From the IMG/VR virus record IMGVR_UViG_3300042868_001497, positions 1 to 25,242 of that record: 25,242 bases of DNA. One strand, written 5' to 3'. Of this stretch, positions 7,187 through 16,200 are shown piece by piece. The position numbers and the translations under genes are program-made. Within the stretch, counting starts at the first letter, position 1. Each line of letters opens with the position of its first letter. The stretch comes from a virus. The notes beneath the pieces were generated by a model, which was given only the letters and a program-made list of their open reading frames with translations, did not search any database and was not told the origin of the DNA.

Positions 7187-9214
7187 ATGAACGCACCCTA
7201 CGCCCCTATCGCCAAGCACCTAGCCTCCCACGGTCGCGGCGAGGACTCGGTCCTCATCCACATGACCCCCAAGGAGGTTAGCGGCCTGCAGTCTCTCGCT
7301 ATGGCGCACGGTGGCTCGCTCACTATCAACCCGCACACGGGCCTGCCCGAGGCGGGCATCCTTGGCAAACTGCTGCCGATGATCCTTGGCGCTGCGCTAG
7401 TCGCAACGGGCGTCGGGGCTCCTCTTGCAGGTGCGATGGTTGGCGCGGGTACAGGCATCGCAAAGGGCAGCTTGACCGAGGGCCTTATGGCGGGCCTTGG
7501 CGCGTTCGGCGGCGCATCGCTCGCTGCTGGTCTGGGCGCTGGCGCTGCTGGCGCTGCTGTTGACACCGCTGCTACTGCTGGCGCTGCGGCCCCCGGCGCT
7601 TTTAGTGCGGGAACGGCTGGGGGGGTTACTGCTGGGATGGGCGCAGAAACTGCAGCCTCTTTGGGCGGCATCGCTAGCGGGACTGCGCTGCCTACTGGCG
7701 GTGCGCTTATGGGGGCGTTACCCGCCGCTGCGCCCGGTTTGGCAGCTGGGGTGGTACCACCGGCATTTAGCTTTGCGACCCCCTTTGCGGCTGACGTGGC
7801 CGCGCCAGCGATATTTGCTCCCGCAGCGTCTGCCGTTGCCCCCACAGTTGGGATGGTACCACCGGCATTTAATTTTGCGACCCCCCTTGCGGCTGATGTA
7901 GCTACGCCAGCGATACTTGCTCCCGCAGCGTCTACCGTTGCCCCTACCGCCGCTTCCACTGGGTTCCCTTCGTCTTTTAAGGAGTTTGGTACCCGGTTTG
8001 GTGAAGCTGCGGGCGAGGGCATCGGCGGTGCGGGCAAGATTTCTACCGGCCTAGCAGCCACGGGCCTGCTCGGAGGAGTGGTGGGAGCTATGCAGCCTAG
8101 TGGCAAGATGCCGGAGGAAGAGGAAGATAGGTATCCGTACAAGGGCCCCTACCTTCCCATGGAGCGTAGGGCAATCTTTCGCGCCCCCGGAGACCCAAGC
8201 CTTCTTACCGACTCCTCCGAGCGGAACTACTTTGAGCCGTCGAACCCTTATCCGGGGTTTATCGAGAACCCGAACTACGTCGCCCCCGTTAACCCTAATG
8301 TGAAGACCCGGTTTGCCGACGGCGGTGCCGTCCCCATGGCAGAGAAGGACTACGGCTTTAACGCCTTTCGGTCGCAGATACCCCCCAGCCGCCCTTCAGG
8401 GATGTTCAACGACTCCATAGGCTTCATGGGCTCGGGTCTGGACTATACGGGCGCTATCTCCGCTATGATGGCGCAGCAGGGTGTAAACAGCGGATCGGCG
8501 TTCCCCGGGCTTGGCGCTCCCACTTCCACGACACCGACTATGCCGTCTATTAACCGACCCCCCGAGGGGGGTCCTGCGCAGGGGCAGGAGTTCAACTACG
8601 GCTTTAAGCCCCTGTATGGTCCGCAGCCTACCCATACACCGAACCAGCCTCCCCCGGGCGCTCAGCAGACGAACCAGCCTCCCTTGGGAGTCCAAGGGAA
8701 CAAAAAGAACCAAGGGAACCAAGCAGCGCAGACGACGCAGATGCCCTACCCGACCTCCCCGGGGGCGCAGACCAACACAACCTACCCGCCGCCATACATG
8801 ATGAACCCTATGCTTCAGCAGTACATGTCGCAGAACCAGAACACGTCGTTCGCGGCTGGGGGCGAGAACCTCCGCGATGGGGCCTTTGTCGTGGATGCGC
8901 GCACGGTCTCTGAAATGGGCAACGGCAGTAGTGGTGCGGGGCAGGAGCTCTTGGCCCGGTACGGCGGTAAGCCCATCCGGGGGCGCGGGGATGGCGTAAG
9001 TGACTCTGTCCGAGCCAACATCGGCGGCGTGCAGGAGGCCCGGGTTGCCCGGGATGAAGTGAAGTTCGAGCCTGAAGCCGTCTCTCGTCTTGGCGGCGGT
9101 AGCCAGAATAAGGGGGCTCAGAAGCTCTACTCGTTGATGGCCAAGGCCCACAAGGCGCGGCGGAAGGCCAAGCCGGGGCAGGACACCAAACTCCGAGGCT
9201 TGCTAGGCGCATGA
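7187..9214 (+). CDS. Putative internal virion / ejection protein with hydrophobic Gly-Ala region
   Basis: 675 residues; ATG at 7187 with AGGAAC upstream. Residues 15-60 carry an HMTPKEVSGLQSLAMAHGGS segment found in other phage proteins at this position. Residues about 60-230 are Ala/Gly/Leu-rich with several membrane-compatible stretches (LLPMILGAALVATGVGAPL). A 34-residue duplication lies at 7752-7955. Residues 300-550 are Pro/Gln/Asn-rich and disordered-looking. The C-terminus (about 553-675) has NLRDGAFVVDARTVSEMGNG and GGKPIRGRGDGVSDSV, a diverged form of the GPGTGTSDSIPA-type motif common near the ends of phage tape-measure and ejection proteins, then a Lys/Arg-rich tail. It overlaps the next gene by ATGA. 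A protein carried in the head and injected into the envelope is the best guess; it is not proven from sequence. Confidence 0.6.
   Translation: MNAPYAPIAKHLASHGRGEDSVLIHMTPKEVSGLQSLAMAHGGSLTINPHTGLPEAGILGKLLPMILGAALVATGVGAPLAGAMVGAGTGIAKGSLTEGLMAGLGAFGGASLAAGLGAGAAGAAVDTAATAGAAAPGAFSAGTAGGVTAGMGAETAASLGGIASGTALPTGGALMGALPAAAPGLAAGVVPPAFSFATPFAADVAAPAIFAPAASAVAPTVGMVPPAFNFATPLAADVATPAILAPAASTVAPTAASTGFPSSFKEFGTRFGEAAGEGIGGAGKISTGLAATGLLGGVVGAMQPSGKMPEEEEDRYPYKGPYLPMERRAIFRAPGDPSLLTDSSERNYFEPSNPYPGFIENPNYVAPVNPNVKTRFADGGAVPMAEKDYGFNAFRSQIPPSRPSGMFNDSIGFMGSGLDYTGAISAMMAQQGVNSGSAFPGLGAPTSTTPTMPSINRPPEGGPAQGQEFNYGFKPLYGPQPTHTPNQPPPGAQQTNQPPLGVQGNKKNQGNQAAQTTQMPYPTSPGAQTNTTYPPPYMMNPMLQQYMSQNQNTSFAAGGENLRDGAFVVDARTVSEMGNGSSGAGQELLARYGGKPIRGRGDGVSDSVRANIGGVQEARVARDEVKFEPEAVSRLGGGSQNKGAQKLYSLMAKAHKARRKAKPGQDTKLRGLLGA
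7752..7955 (+). repeat. Two tandem 102-base repeats in the ejection-like gene
   Basis: Copies at 7752-7853 and 7854-7955 each begin TGGTACCACCGGCATTTA. They encode 34-residue units of the form (V)PPAF(S/N)FATPxAADVAxPAI followed by APAAS(A/T)VAPT. The difference in synonymous positions is modest, so the duplication is fairly recent. Confidence 0.85.
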
Positions 9215-9657
9215 GCACGCTGGTGGACGAGATGCAGATATCTCTGATCCCGAAGGATCATATCCTTACGGTATGGCCGGAAGTTTCCGGGTATCTCCGC
9301 GAGGCCGCTAGCTACACCAACGGACGGTACGAGCTCGATGACGTACTATCCTTGCTCTTGGATTTCGACTACCACCTGTGGGTAGCGTTTGAAGGTATCG
9401 GCAACATAAAGGGTGCTGTAGTCACTAACTTCGTACAGCACCCACGCAAGAAGGCGCTGTACCTTACTTTCTGCGGCGGCGTAGATGGCCATTCATGGAA
9501 GACCCCGATGCTGCGAACCTTGCAGCGGTGGGGGAAGGACACGGGTTGTAGTATGATCGAAGCGCTCGGGCGGTCCGGATGGCAGGGAATCTTCAAGGAT
9601 GAAGGTTTTAAGTATTTGGCGCAGGTGTTCGAGTTGCCTATAGAGGCGGGAGAGTAA
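9211..9657 (+). CDS. GNAT-fold-like virion protein in the T7 gp13 position
   Basis: 148 residues. ATG at 9211 overlaps the previous stop (ATGA), implying coupling. The order of elements fits a GNAT fold: helices at 15-50, strands at 55-61 (HLWVAFEG), 66-74 (IKGAVVTNF) and 82-89 (ALYLTFCG), a helix at 96-110, then CSMIEALGRSGWQGIFKDEG with the usual Gly-Phe near the end. The acetyl-CoA pyrophosphate loop (Q/RxxGxG/A) expected after the third strand is not visible; that place reads GGVDGHSWKTPM. This suggests a non-catalytic GNAT fold, as proposed for T7 internal protein gp13, which sits at the same position between tail nozzle and larger ejected proteins. A real acetyltransferase with an unusual loop remains possible. 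Confidence 0.62.
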   Translation: MSTLVDEMQISLIPKDHILTVWPEVSGYLREAASYTNGRYELDDVLSLLLDFDYHLWVAFEGIGNIKGAVVTNFVQHPRKKALYLTFCGGVDGHSWKTPMLRTLQRWGKDTGCSMIEALGRSGWQGIFKDEGFKYLAQVFELPIEAGE

Positions 9658-9658
9658 C

Positions 9659-11368
9659 ATGGCTGGTGGAAGTTCTGCGCCTACCAAATCAGAAGTAACC
9701 CAAACCAGCACTAACCTGCCGGAGTACGCTGAGCCGTACGTGATGAACCTGCTCGAGCGGGGGCAGGCGCAGTCGTACCAGCCCTACGTCCCTTACGGGC
9801 AGCAGCGGATAGCGGGGTTCACCCCGAACCAGACCGCGACGCAAGCAAACGTCATGGGGATGCAAGCGCCGTCCGAGTTTGGCGCGGCTTCTAATCTGGC
9901 GGGTCAGGCAGGGCTAGCCTCCCTGACCGCTGGGCAGTACACGCCCATGGGTGCTTCCTCACAGCAGGTGGGGCTCCCCTCTTTAACCAACTACCAGATG
10001 GGCCAGCCGGGTAATGTTCAGGGGGGTGTTTACACCGCCCCGGGAATGGCGACTGCGCAGACGGGGTACAACCCGGCGCTTAATACCTTCCAGATGGCTC
10101 AGCCGGGTGATGTTCAGGGGGGAGTTTATACCGCCTCGGAGATGGCGGCGGCGCAGACGGGGTTTGATCCGTCGCTTAATACCTTCCAGCAGGCAGCCCC
10201 CGATGCGTTTGGGCAGGCGCAGGTAGACCAGTACATGTCCCCCTACGTGCGTAACGTGCTGGACGTGCAGAAGCGCAATGCAATCACCGACGCCCAGAAA
10301 ACGCAGCTGATGGCAAACCTTGGGGCCGCTAAGCAGGGCACTTATGGCGGGGCGCGTCAGTTGCTTGCAGGTACGGAGCGCGAGCGCGCCCTCGGCCAGA
10401 ACCTCAGCGACATCGAAGCCAAAGGCATGCAGTCCGCGTACGAGAACGCGCAGGGGCAGTTTGAGCGGGACAGGGCTGCTCAGATGGGCGTAGGCAGAAC
10501 CAACCTCGAGGCGCAGCTTGGCGTGCAGCAGCTGGGCACGCAGACCGGTATGCAGACCGCGTTCCAGAACCTTAATGCACAGCAGCAGGCGAACGTTCAG
10601 AACCAATCCGCTCAGATGCAGGCTATGGGTTACACCCAAGATCAAGCTATGCGAGCGGCGCTGGCCAACCAGCAGGCAGGCCTGACTGTGGGCCAGCAGA
10701 ACCTCGGCGCGCAGATGCAGACGCAGCAGCTCGGTGCCCAGACGGGCACGCAGGTGGCGCTGGCTAACCTGACGGCTGAGCAGCAGGCCAACGTCCAGAA
10801 CTTGGCAGCCCAGATGCAGGCCATGGGCTACACCCAAGATCAGGCGATGCGTGCGGCGCTGGCCAACCAGCAGGCTGGGCTGACTGTAGGCCAGCAGAAC
10901 CTCGGCGCGCAGTTGCAGACGCAGCAGCTTGGTACCCAGACGGGCCTGCAGGCACTGCTGGCCAATCAGGACGCTAACCTCAAGGCGCAGCAGCTTGCGG
11001 AGCAGTCGCGCCAGTTTGGAGGCACCCTCGGTCTTCAGGGGCTCCAGCAGGCTAATCAGGCGGCGGCTACCTTGGGTAACCTCGGCACGGCGCGCAGTGC
11101 AGAGGACCTCCAGCGCTTCAACGCGCAGAACGCCGTGGGCAAGCAGCAGCAGGACCTGCAGCAGGCGATCCTCGATCAGCAGTATGGGGACTTCTTGCGG
11201 CAGCGCGACTACTCGACGGAGCAGCTTGGGTACTACAACAACTTGATCCGTGGCCTCCCGATGACAATGGGTTCGACTCAGACCGCGTATGCCGCGCCCC
11301 CATCCACGATAAGTCAGGTCGGCGGTCTTGGACTGGGTGCGCTGGGCATGTACAATATGGGTAGGTAG
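9659..11368 (+). CDS. Gln/Ala-rich internal virion (ejection) protein with tandem repeats
   Basis: 569 residues, ATG one base after the previous stop with GGGAGAG upstream. Residues 1-60 (TSTNLPEYAEPYVMNLLERG, then QQRIAGFTPNQ) are a conserved opening for this type of phage protein. Residues 113-180 hold two 32-residue repeats (QPG(N/D)VQGGVYTA). Residues 190-280 are helical (MSPYVRNVLDVQKRNAITDA). Residues about 280-450 are Gln/Ala-rich 66-residue repeats with MQAMGYTQDQAMRAALANQQ, predicted long helices or coiled coil with few hydrophobic residues. The C-terminus turns to Gly/Tyr/Ala. By position it corresponds to T7 gp14 or gp15, which form an injected conduit with gp16. No sequence similarity to T7 is claimed. 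Confidence 0.62.
   Translation: MAGGSSAPTKSEVTQTSTNLPEYAEPYVMNLLERGQAQSYQPYVPYGQQRIAGFTPNQTATQANVMGMQAPSEFGAASNLAGQAGLASLTAGQYTPMGASSQQVGLPSLTNYQMGQPGNVQGGVYTAPGMATAQTGYNPALNTFQMAQPGDVQGGVYTASEMAAAQTGFDPSLNTFQQAAPDAFGQAQVDQYMSPYVRNVLDVQKRNAITDAQKTQLMANLGAAKQGTYGGARQLLAGTERERALGQNLSDIEAKGMQSAYENAQGQFERDRAAQMGVGRTNLEAQLGVQQLGTQTGMQTAFQNLNAQQQANVQNQSAQMQAMGYTQDQAMRAALANQQAGLTVGQQNLGAQMQTQQLGAQTGTQVALANLTAEQQANVQNLAAQMQAMGYTQDQAMRAALANQQAGLTVGQQNLGAQLQTQQLGTQTGLQALLANQDANLKAQQLAEQSRQFGGTLGLQGLQQANQAAATLGNLGTARSAEDLQRFNAQNAVGKQQQDLQQAILDQQYGDFLRQRDYSTEQLGYYNNLIRGLPMTMGSTQTAYAAPPSTISQVGGLGLGALGMYNMGR
9995..10186 (+). repeat. Two 96-base tandem repeats
   Basis: Copies start at 9995 and 10091 and encode 32 residues of the form QM(G/A)QPG(N/D)VQGGVYTAxxMAxAQTG, then a (Y/F)(N/D)P(A/S)LNTF ending. 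A short degenerate run-out (CAGCAGGCAGCC) follows the second copy. The DNA copies are closely similar. Confidence 0.85.
10592..10960 (+). repeat. 66-codon tandem repeat, about 1.8 copies
   Basis: The period is 198 bases: one copy begins at 10592 and the next at 10790, running to about 10960. Each encodes NVQN...AQMQAMGYTQDQAMRAALAN followed by QQAGLTVGQQNLGAQ. A shorter diverged echo lies just before (10510-10590). The product should be a long Gln-rich helical rod. Confidence 0.82.
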
Positions 11369-11377
11369 GAGACAGTC

Positions 11378-13246
11378 ATGGGTAAGCCGTTCAGCCTTCA
11401 GTCTCCGGAACAGGTCGCCAAAGAGTACGGCGGCAACAAACAGAAGATCGCACAGGCCGCGCAGATGGGGCAAGTTGACCCTACCGCTGCTGTTCTTGCG
11501 GGTATGTTTATCGACCGCATGCGGTCCGCACAGTCTCTGGAGCAGGGGGCGCAGCCGACGGTAGCACAGCAGGTGTTGGCCCCTCCCGCCCCTGCTAGTG
11601 CTCCTCCTGCCCCCCCTGCTTCAGGGGCTCCGCCCATGGGCGGTCTTCCGCCTATGGCTCCGCCTATGGCTCCGCCTATGGCTCCGCAGGCTCCGCCTAT
11701 GGGTATGGCTAGTGGCGGTCTTACCGCGCTCCCCATCCCGGACAACATGTTCGATGAGCAGCAGTACGGCGGCGGCGGCATCGTGGCGTTTTCGGGTAAG
11801 GAAGGGTCGGACGTCAAGCTGACTGATGAGATGCTTATTAAAGTTATCCAAGACCCTCGGGCTCCAGCGGAGGAACGCGCGGCTGCGCGGCAGGAGCTGC
11901 AGGAGCGTAGAGGGCCTGTTTCCGACTACGGTACTCCACGCACCGCAGAAGACACGCGGGCGGCGTTTGCTGAAGGGCTCCCACAAGGGCTGGCTCAAGT
12001 CGGCGGAGCCCTCGGGCAAGGGTTCATGAACTCTGAGTTTGCGCAGGACATGTCTACGATCCCCGCTGGCATCAAAGATTACCTTAACTCCGACTCAGCG
12101 GCTCGCGCAGCTACTGCTATCACAGCCCCGGTAAAGGGGTACATGGACGCTAGCCGTTGGATGCTTGGGATGCCTGCTCCCACCCCTGACGCCGCCGCCG
12201 CCCCTGTGCCGGTTATTGAGACTACCGCCGCCCCTTCGCGCGCGCCGCTTAACGCACCGACTAAGGAGGGTTACTTGGGGGATGCGGGGCCGAACATCCG
12301 TAACGATAGGATGCTTGCCGACATCCTCGCCAAGAACGCAGCCGCGCCCGTTTCGCCTGATGCCGCCGAAAAAGCCGCCGCCGAAAAAGTCACCGCCCCT
12401 AGGGGCCCCCGCGTAGACCCAGTAGACCCAGAAGCTGCAAAAGCCGTAGCCGACGTTGCCGAAGCTGCTCCGGGGGTACCAAAGATAGATTACTTAGAGG
12501 CGTTAGCCAAATACCGTGGCGAAGCGCCTACCCTCACTGCCGGGGAGTCGCTCGCTGACCAGAAGAAGCAGGACTTCTGGTCCACGATTGCTCAGATGGG
12601 CTTCGGTGCCGCCGCTGGCACGTCCCCGAACGCTCTGGCTAACTTCAGTGCGGGCGCTGCTGGTGCCATGCCCGGGATGCAGAAGGCCATGGACCGCCGC
12701 CGTGAAACGCAGAGGGACGCCGCGAAGGCCGAAGATGCGCGGAAGCTGGCAATCTTCGTGTCTAAAGGGGAGGACTTTAGGGGGTCCACTGACGCGGGCC
12801 AGAAAGATGCAGCGCTCAGCCTTAATCGGGAGCAGTTTGCCGAGACTTCACGGCAAAACATAGCGGAGAACCTGCTTAGGCAAGCTCAGATAGACGTAAG
12901 TGCGGCAGGGGTAGCCGCGCAGGGCACCAGTGAAGCAGAGCGAATGTTCGCTAAGATCGACGCTATGCCGGAAGGCCGCGAGAAAGACCGGGCTATAGCT
13001 AACTGGGAAGCCGTAAAGGGCGCAGGGGCTATACAATACGACCCACGGAAAGCCCAAACTCAAACGCAACTGGACATCGACCAGAAGACGATAGATACGC
13101 TGCAGGGAACTAAAAGAATCGTTGGAAGTCTTACTAAGGCGCAACAGGATGACCTTGACGCTGCTATGCGGAGAGTATACGGGGGACTGGCTGCTGCGCC
13201 TGCTGCGGGGAATTTCCCGGGTTTTTCTGCTAGACTTAAAACCTAG
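11378..13246 (+). CDS. Pro/Ala-rich putative internal virion protein
   Basis: 622 residues; ATG at 11378 with TAGGAGA upstream. Residues 1-60 are a helical opening (SPEQVAKEYGGNKQKIAQAA). Residues 65-115 are Pro/Met/Ala-rich, including a PPMA tandem at 11648-11702. An MASGGLTALPIPDNMFDEQQ motif with GGGGIVAFSG follows at about 110-145. Ala-rich linkers (about 270-390) lead to a helical, charged C-terminal third with a Gly/Ala stretch (about 408-430) and long helices (MDRRRETQRDAAKAEDARKL). No enzyme motif is seen. Placed between the Gln-rich protein and the giant protein it takes the T7 gp15 slot. Role as an ejected scaffold is inferred from order and composition. Confidence 0.55.
   Translation: MGKPFSLQSPEQVAKEYGGNKQKIAQAAQMGQVDPTAAVLAGMFIDRMRSAQSLEQGAQPTVAQQVLAPPAPASAPPAPPASGAPPMGGLPPMAPPMAPPMAPQAPPMGMASGGLTALPIPDNMFDEQQYGGGGIVAFSGKEGSDVKLTDEMLIKVIQDPRAPAEERAAARQELQERRGPVSDYGTPRTAEDTRAAFAEGLPQGLAQVGGALGQGFMNSEFAQDMSTIPAGIKDYLNSDSAARAATAITAPVKGYMDASRWMLGMPAPTPDAAAAPVPVIETTAAPSRAPLNAPTKEGYLGDAGPNIRNDRMLADILAKNAAAPVSPDAAEKAAAEKVTAPRGPRVDPVDPEAAKAVADVAEAAPGVPKIDYLEALAKYRGEAPTLTAGESLADQKKQDFWSTIAQMGFGAAAGTSPNALANFSAGAAGAMPGMQKAMDRRRETQRDAAKAEDARKLAIFVSKGEDFRGSTDAGQKDAALSLNREQFAETSRQNIAENLLRQAQIDVSAAGVAAQGTSEAERMFAKIDAMPEGREKDRAIANWEAVKGAGAIQYDPRKAQTQTQLDIDQKTIDTLQGTKRIVGSLTKAQQDDLDAAMRRVYGGLAAAPAAGNFPGFSARLKT
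11648..11702 (+). repeat. 12-base tandem repeat encoding Pro-Pro-Met-Ala
   Basis: Three perfect or near-perfect copies of CCGCCTATGGCT lie at 11648-11683, followed by CCGCAGGCTCCGCCTATG. The run encodes PPMAPPMAPPMAPQAPPM. Low-complexity, slippage-prone coding DNA. Confidence 0.85.
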
Positions 13247-13255
13247 GGCGCAACA

Positions 13256-16200
13256 ATGCCGTTATTCGAGGTCACCGCTCCAGATGGTAAATCTTATGAA
13301 GTAGATGCTCCTGACGGGGCGTCTCAAGCGGATGCTATTGCGTACATAGCAACCACGTACTACCAAAACGGAGTCCCCGCTCCCGCACCCGCCGCAGAGC
13401 CTACGTGGTTGGAGCGTAACATCCCGGGCGGGGAACTGCTGGCTGAGACGGCTGACCTTCCGATCCAGTTCGCCATGGGTGCCACTGGCATTGGCAAGGC
13501 AGTCTCTGACGTAGCTGGTGCGGGTAACCCCGTATCCGATGCGCTGGACTCAGCGCGGAAGTACCTGACGAGCATCACTTCCGCACAGTCGCGCGACGAT
13601 GCCGCCGAGGTAAGCCGCCTCATGGAAGAGGCCAAGGGCAAGGGCGTGTGGGAAGAGGTCAAGGCTGGCCTCAAGTCCTTCGGTGTTGCCCCGCTCGACT
13701 TCCTGTCGCAGGGCGCGGGTTCCATTGCACCGATCATCGCTGCTGGCTTGCTCGCCCCCACCGTAGGTGGCGCTGCTGCCATTAGTGGGGGTATCGGTGC
13801 CGTAGCGGGCGCGGGCACTATCAAAGGGGCTATCTACGACGTTACCAAGCAGGAACTGGAGAAGCTGAAGGTTGCTCCGGATATCGCAGAAGCCATAGCG
13901 CAGGAAGCGCAGTCCTACGGCGGGGAGAACCTCGACCAGATCGCGCTGGGCACGGCACTTGGAGCGCTTGCATCGTATGGCGGTATCGAACCAGCTTTTG
14001 CCCGCATCGTAGGAGCAAAGATCGCACAGCGTGTCGGCGCGACCGTTGCGGAAGAAACCGTCAAGGGGCTGGGGCGCAGCGGGGCCAAGACGCTTGCTAC
14101 GGAAGCCGGTACCGAAGCCCTTCAGGGCGGGCAGGAGAAGCTCGCTGGCAACGTCGCTCTGCAGCGTCAGGGCATGGACGTGCCGACATGGGAAGGCGTG
14201 GTAGGGCAGGGTACACTGGAAGGTGTCATAGGTGGTATCCTCGGTGGCCCCACTGGCGTCTACGAAGCGGCGGTGCACAACGCCAACCTCAAGCAGGAGG
14301 GCACTCCTGCCACGGAAGATGGCACGACTCCCATCGAAGATGACATAGCGGCGTTCACAGCGAGCCCGTCCAAGGAGCGCTACGAAGCCCTCGTCTCCCG
14401 GCTGGTCAACGAGTACGGCATACCTGAAAGCGAAGCCGCAAAGGCGGCGCTGGGTGAGCTTGAGCGGGCAGACGTTCGCCAGCAAGAGGCTGCAGAAGCC
14501 GCAGCCAAGCTGCCCATCCCCGAGGGCGTAGTTACACCTACGCCGGGAGCGGCAGGGCAAACAGTTAGCGAGTCGCCTAACGCTAAGGTTACTGCTCCGA
14601 AAATAGACCGCGCCACCGCCGAGCAGCAGGTAACGGAAACCTTCAACAACGCTGCGTTTGATTTCACCGAAGATGGCGAGCCGCTTTCGGTAGGTGCACG
14701 CGAAGCCGCTATCCAGATGGTGGTAGACGGGCAAGACCCGTACGACGCTGTGGGCCGTGCCGTGGAAGCCGAGCGCGAAGGCACGCTTGCCTCGGTTACA
14801 CCTACGCCAGAAGCGGGAACTACAACAACTTTGGAGTCATCTGGGGCTTCTTTAGAAACCCCCGAAACCCCCATAACCTCCAGCGCGGTTCCAACCGTCG
14901 AGCAAATTCAGGCCGCGCCTACGGTAAAAGCCCGCGTCAGCATGGCTAACGTTGCACTGGGCGACCACCTCACGACGAACGCGCCGACGTACTCGCACGT
15001 GGACCCCGGGGTTATGACTGCGGCGACGAACATGGCGGCGCAGCGGGTAGCTAACAAAAAGCGCAAGAATGACGTTGATCCGGTAGCCACCCTGAACAAG
15101 GTGCTGGCCGAAAAGGGTGTGTCCGTTACACCGCGACCCCCGATATTCGAAGGCGCAAGCGCGCTCATACCCGATGCCCCGCTTGGCACGGTGCTGACTG
15201 TCGAGGGTGGTGCCTACGGCATCAAGGTTGCGGATAGGCCGGGGGCAACGGTGCCGGGGCAGACAGTCGTTACCGGTCGTAGCGGCGCGCCACTCAGAAC
15301 GCTTGAAGCCGCACGGGATTTCGCCAACGAGATTACCCCGCCCCCGCCTGCGGATGTTAATCTGGCTTCTTCCCCCGATCAGACGGCTACCTCCGAGAGT
15401 ACGGACCAGAACCGTGCGGTGGGTGCGGCGCATTTGCCGAAACGGAGCACGGATATCTCCGCTGCGCTTGCTGGTGGCGTAGTTCCCACCATAGACGTAC
15501 CCTCCCGGAACCCGCTGGAGGTGGATGCTAAGCCCCGTTTCGATCTAGAGGCGTACCGGCAGACCAACGAGGCGGAAGACGCAGCGCGTAAAGTCGAGGA
15601 AGCGGCCCAAGCGGAGCAGGAAAAAGAGCGTATCGCCGGGATCGCCAAACGGTATGACCGCACTAGGCAGGACGTAAACGCGGATAACCCCAGTACATTC
15701 TCGCGTATGGATTGGTTTGCTGCTGCGGGGCTGCATGAACTGGAAGCAGCAGGTAAATACTACGACGGGCTTGCTCCGTCAGAACAAATACAGAAACGCA
15801 TGCAGTTGGCGCGTGACGCCGGTATCGTGAAGGAAGGTAAGAGCCCCCCTCAAGTACAAACGGTGCTTCGCAAACCTTGGGCGGAGTTGAGTCCTAATCA
15901 GCGCGCGGCGCTCGCAGAAGGTTATGGGGTATCCAAGGCAGGCGTAGCAGCACGTAAGAAACGGGTGAACCGCCCGTGGGCTGCGCTTACCCCGGAGGAG
16001 CAAGCTGCGCTTATTAGCTACATCGACAAAGAACCCACCGGGGATACGTCTGCTGGCAAGACGGCGACCAATGCTCCTGTAGAGGAAGCTCTCGTCGTGG
16101 ACGAGGCGCTTAAAGCCCGTATTGCATTTGGCAAAGCCCTTGAGGAAGCGCGTAGCGGAGCCAAGATCACCAACGAAGAGTACGTATCCATACGCGACTC

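Noticed and set aside
9983-11473. A 496-codon minus-strand open frame
   Set aside because: It is the Leu/Arg-rich shadow of the Gln/Ala repeat gene (CAG/GCG codons read backwards); no ribosome site or motif.
13550-14734. A 394-codon minus-strand open frame
   Set aside because: Opposite the giant gene, with Cys/Arg/Gly-rich composition and no recognisable domain.
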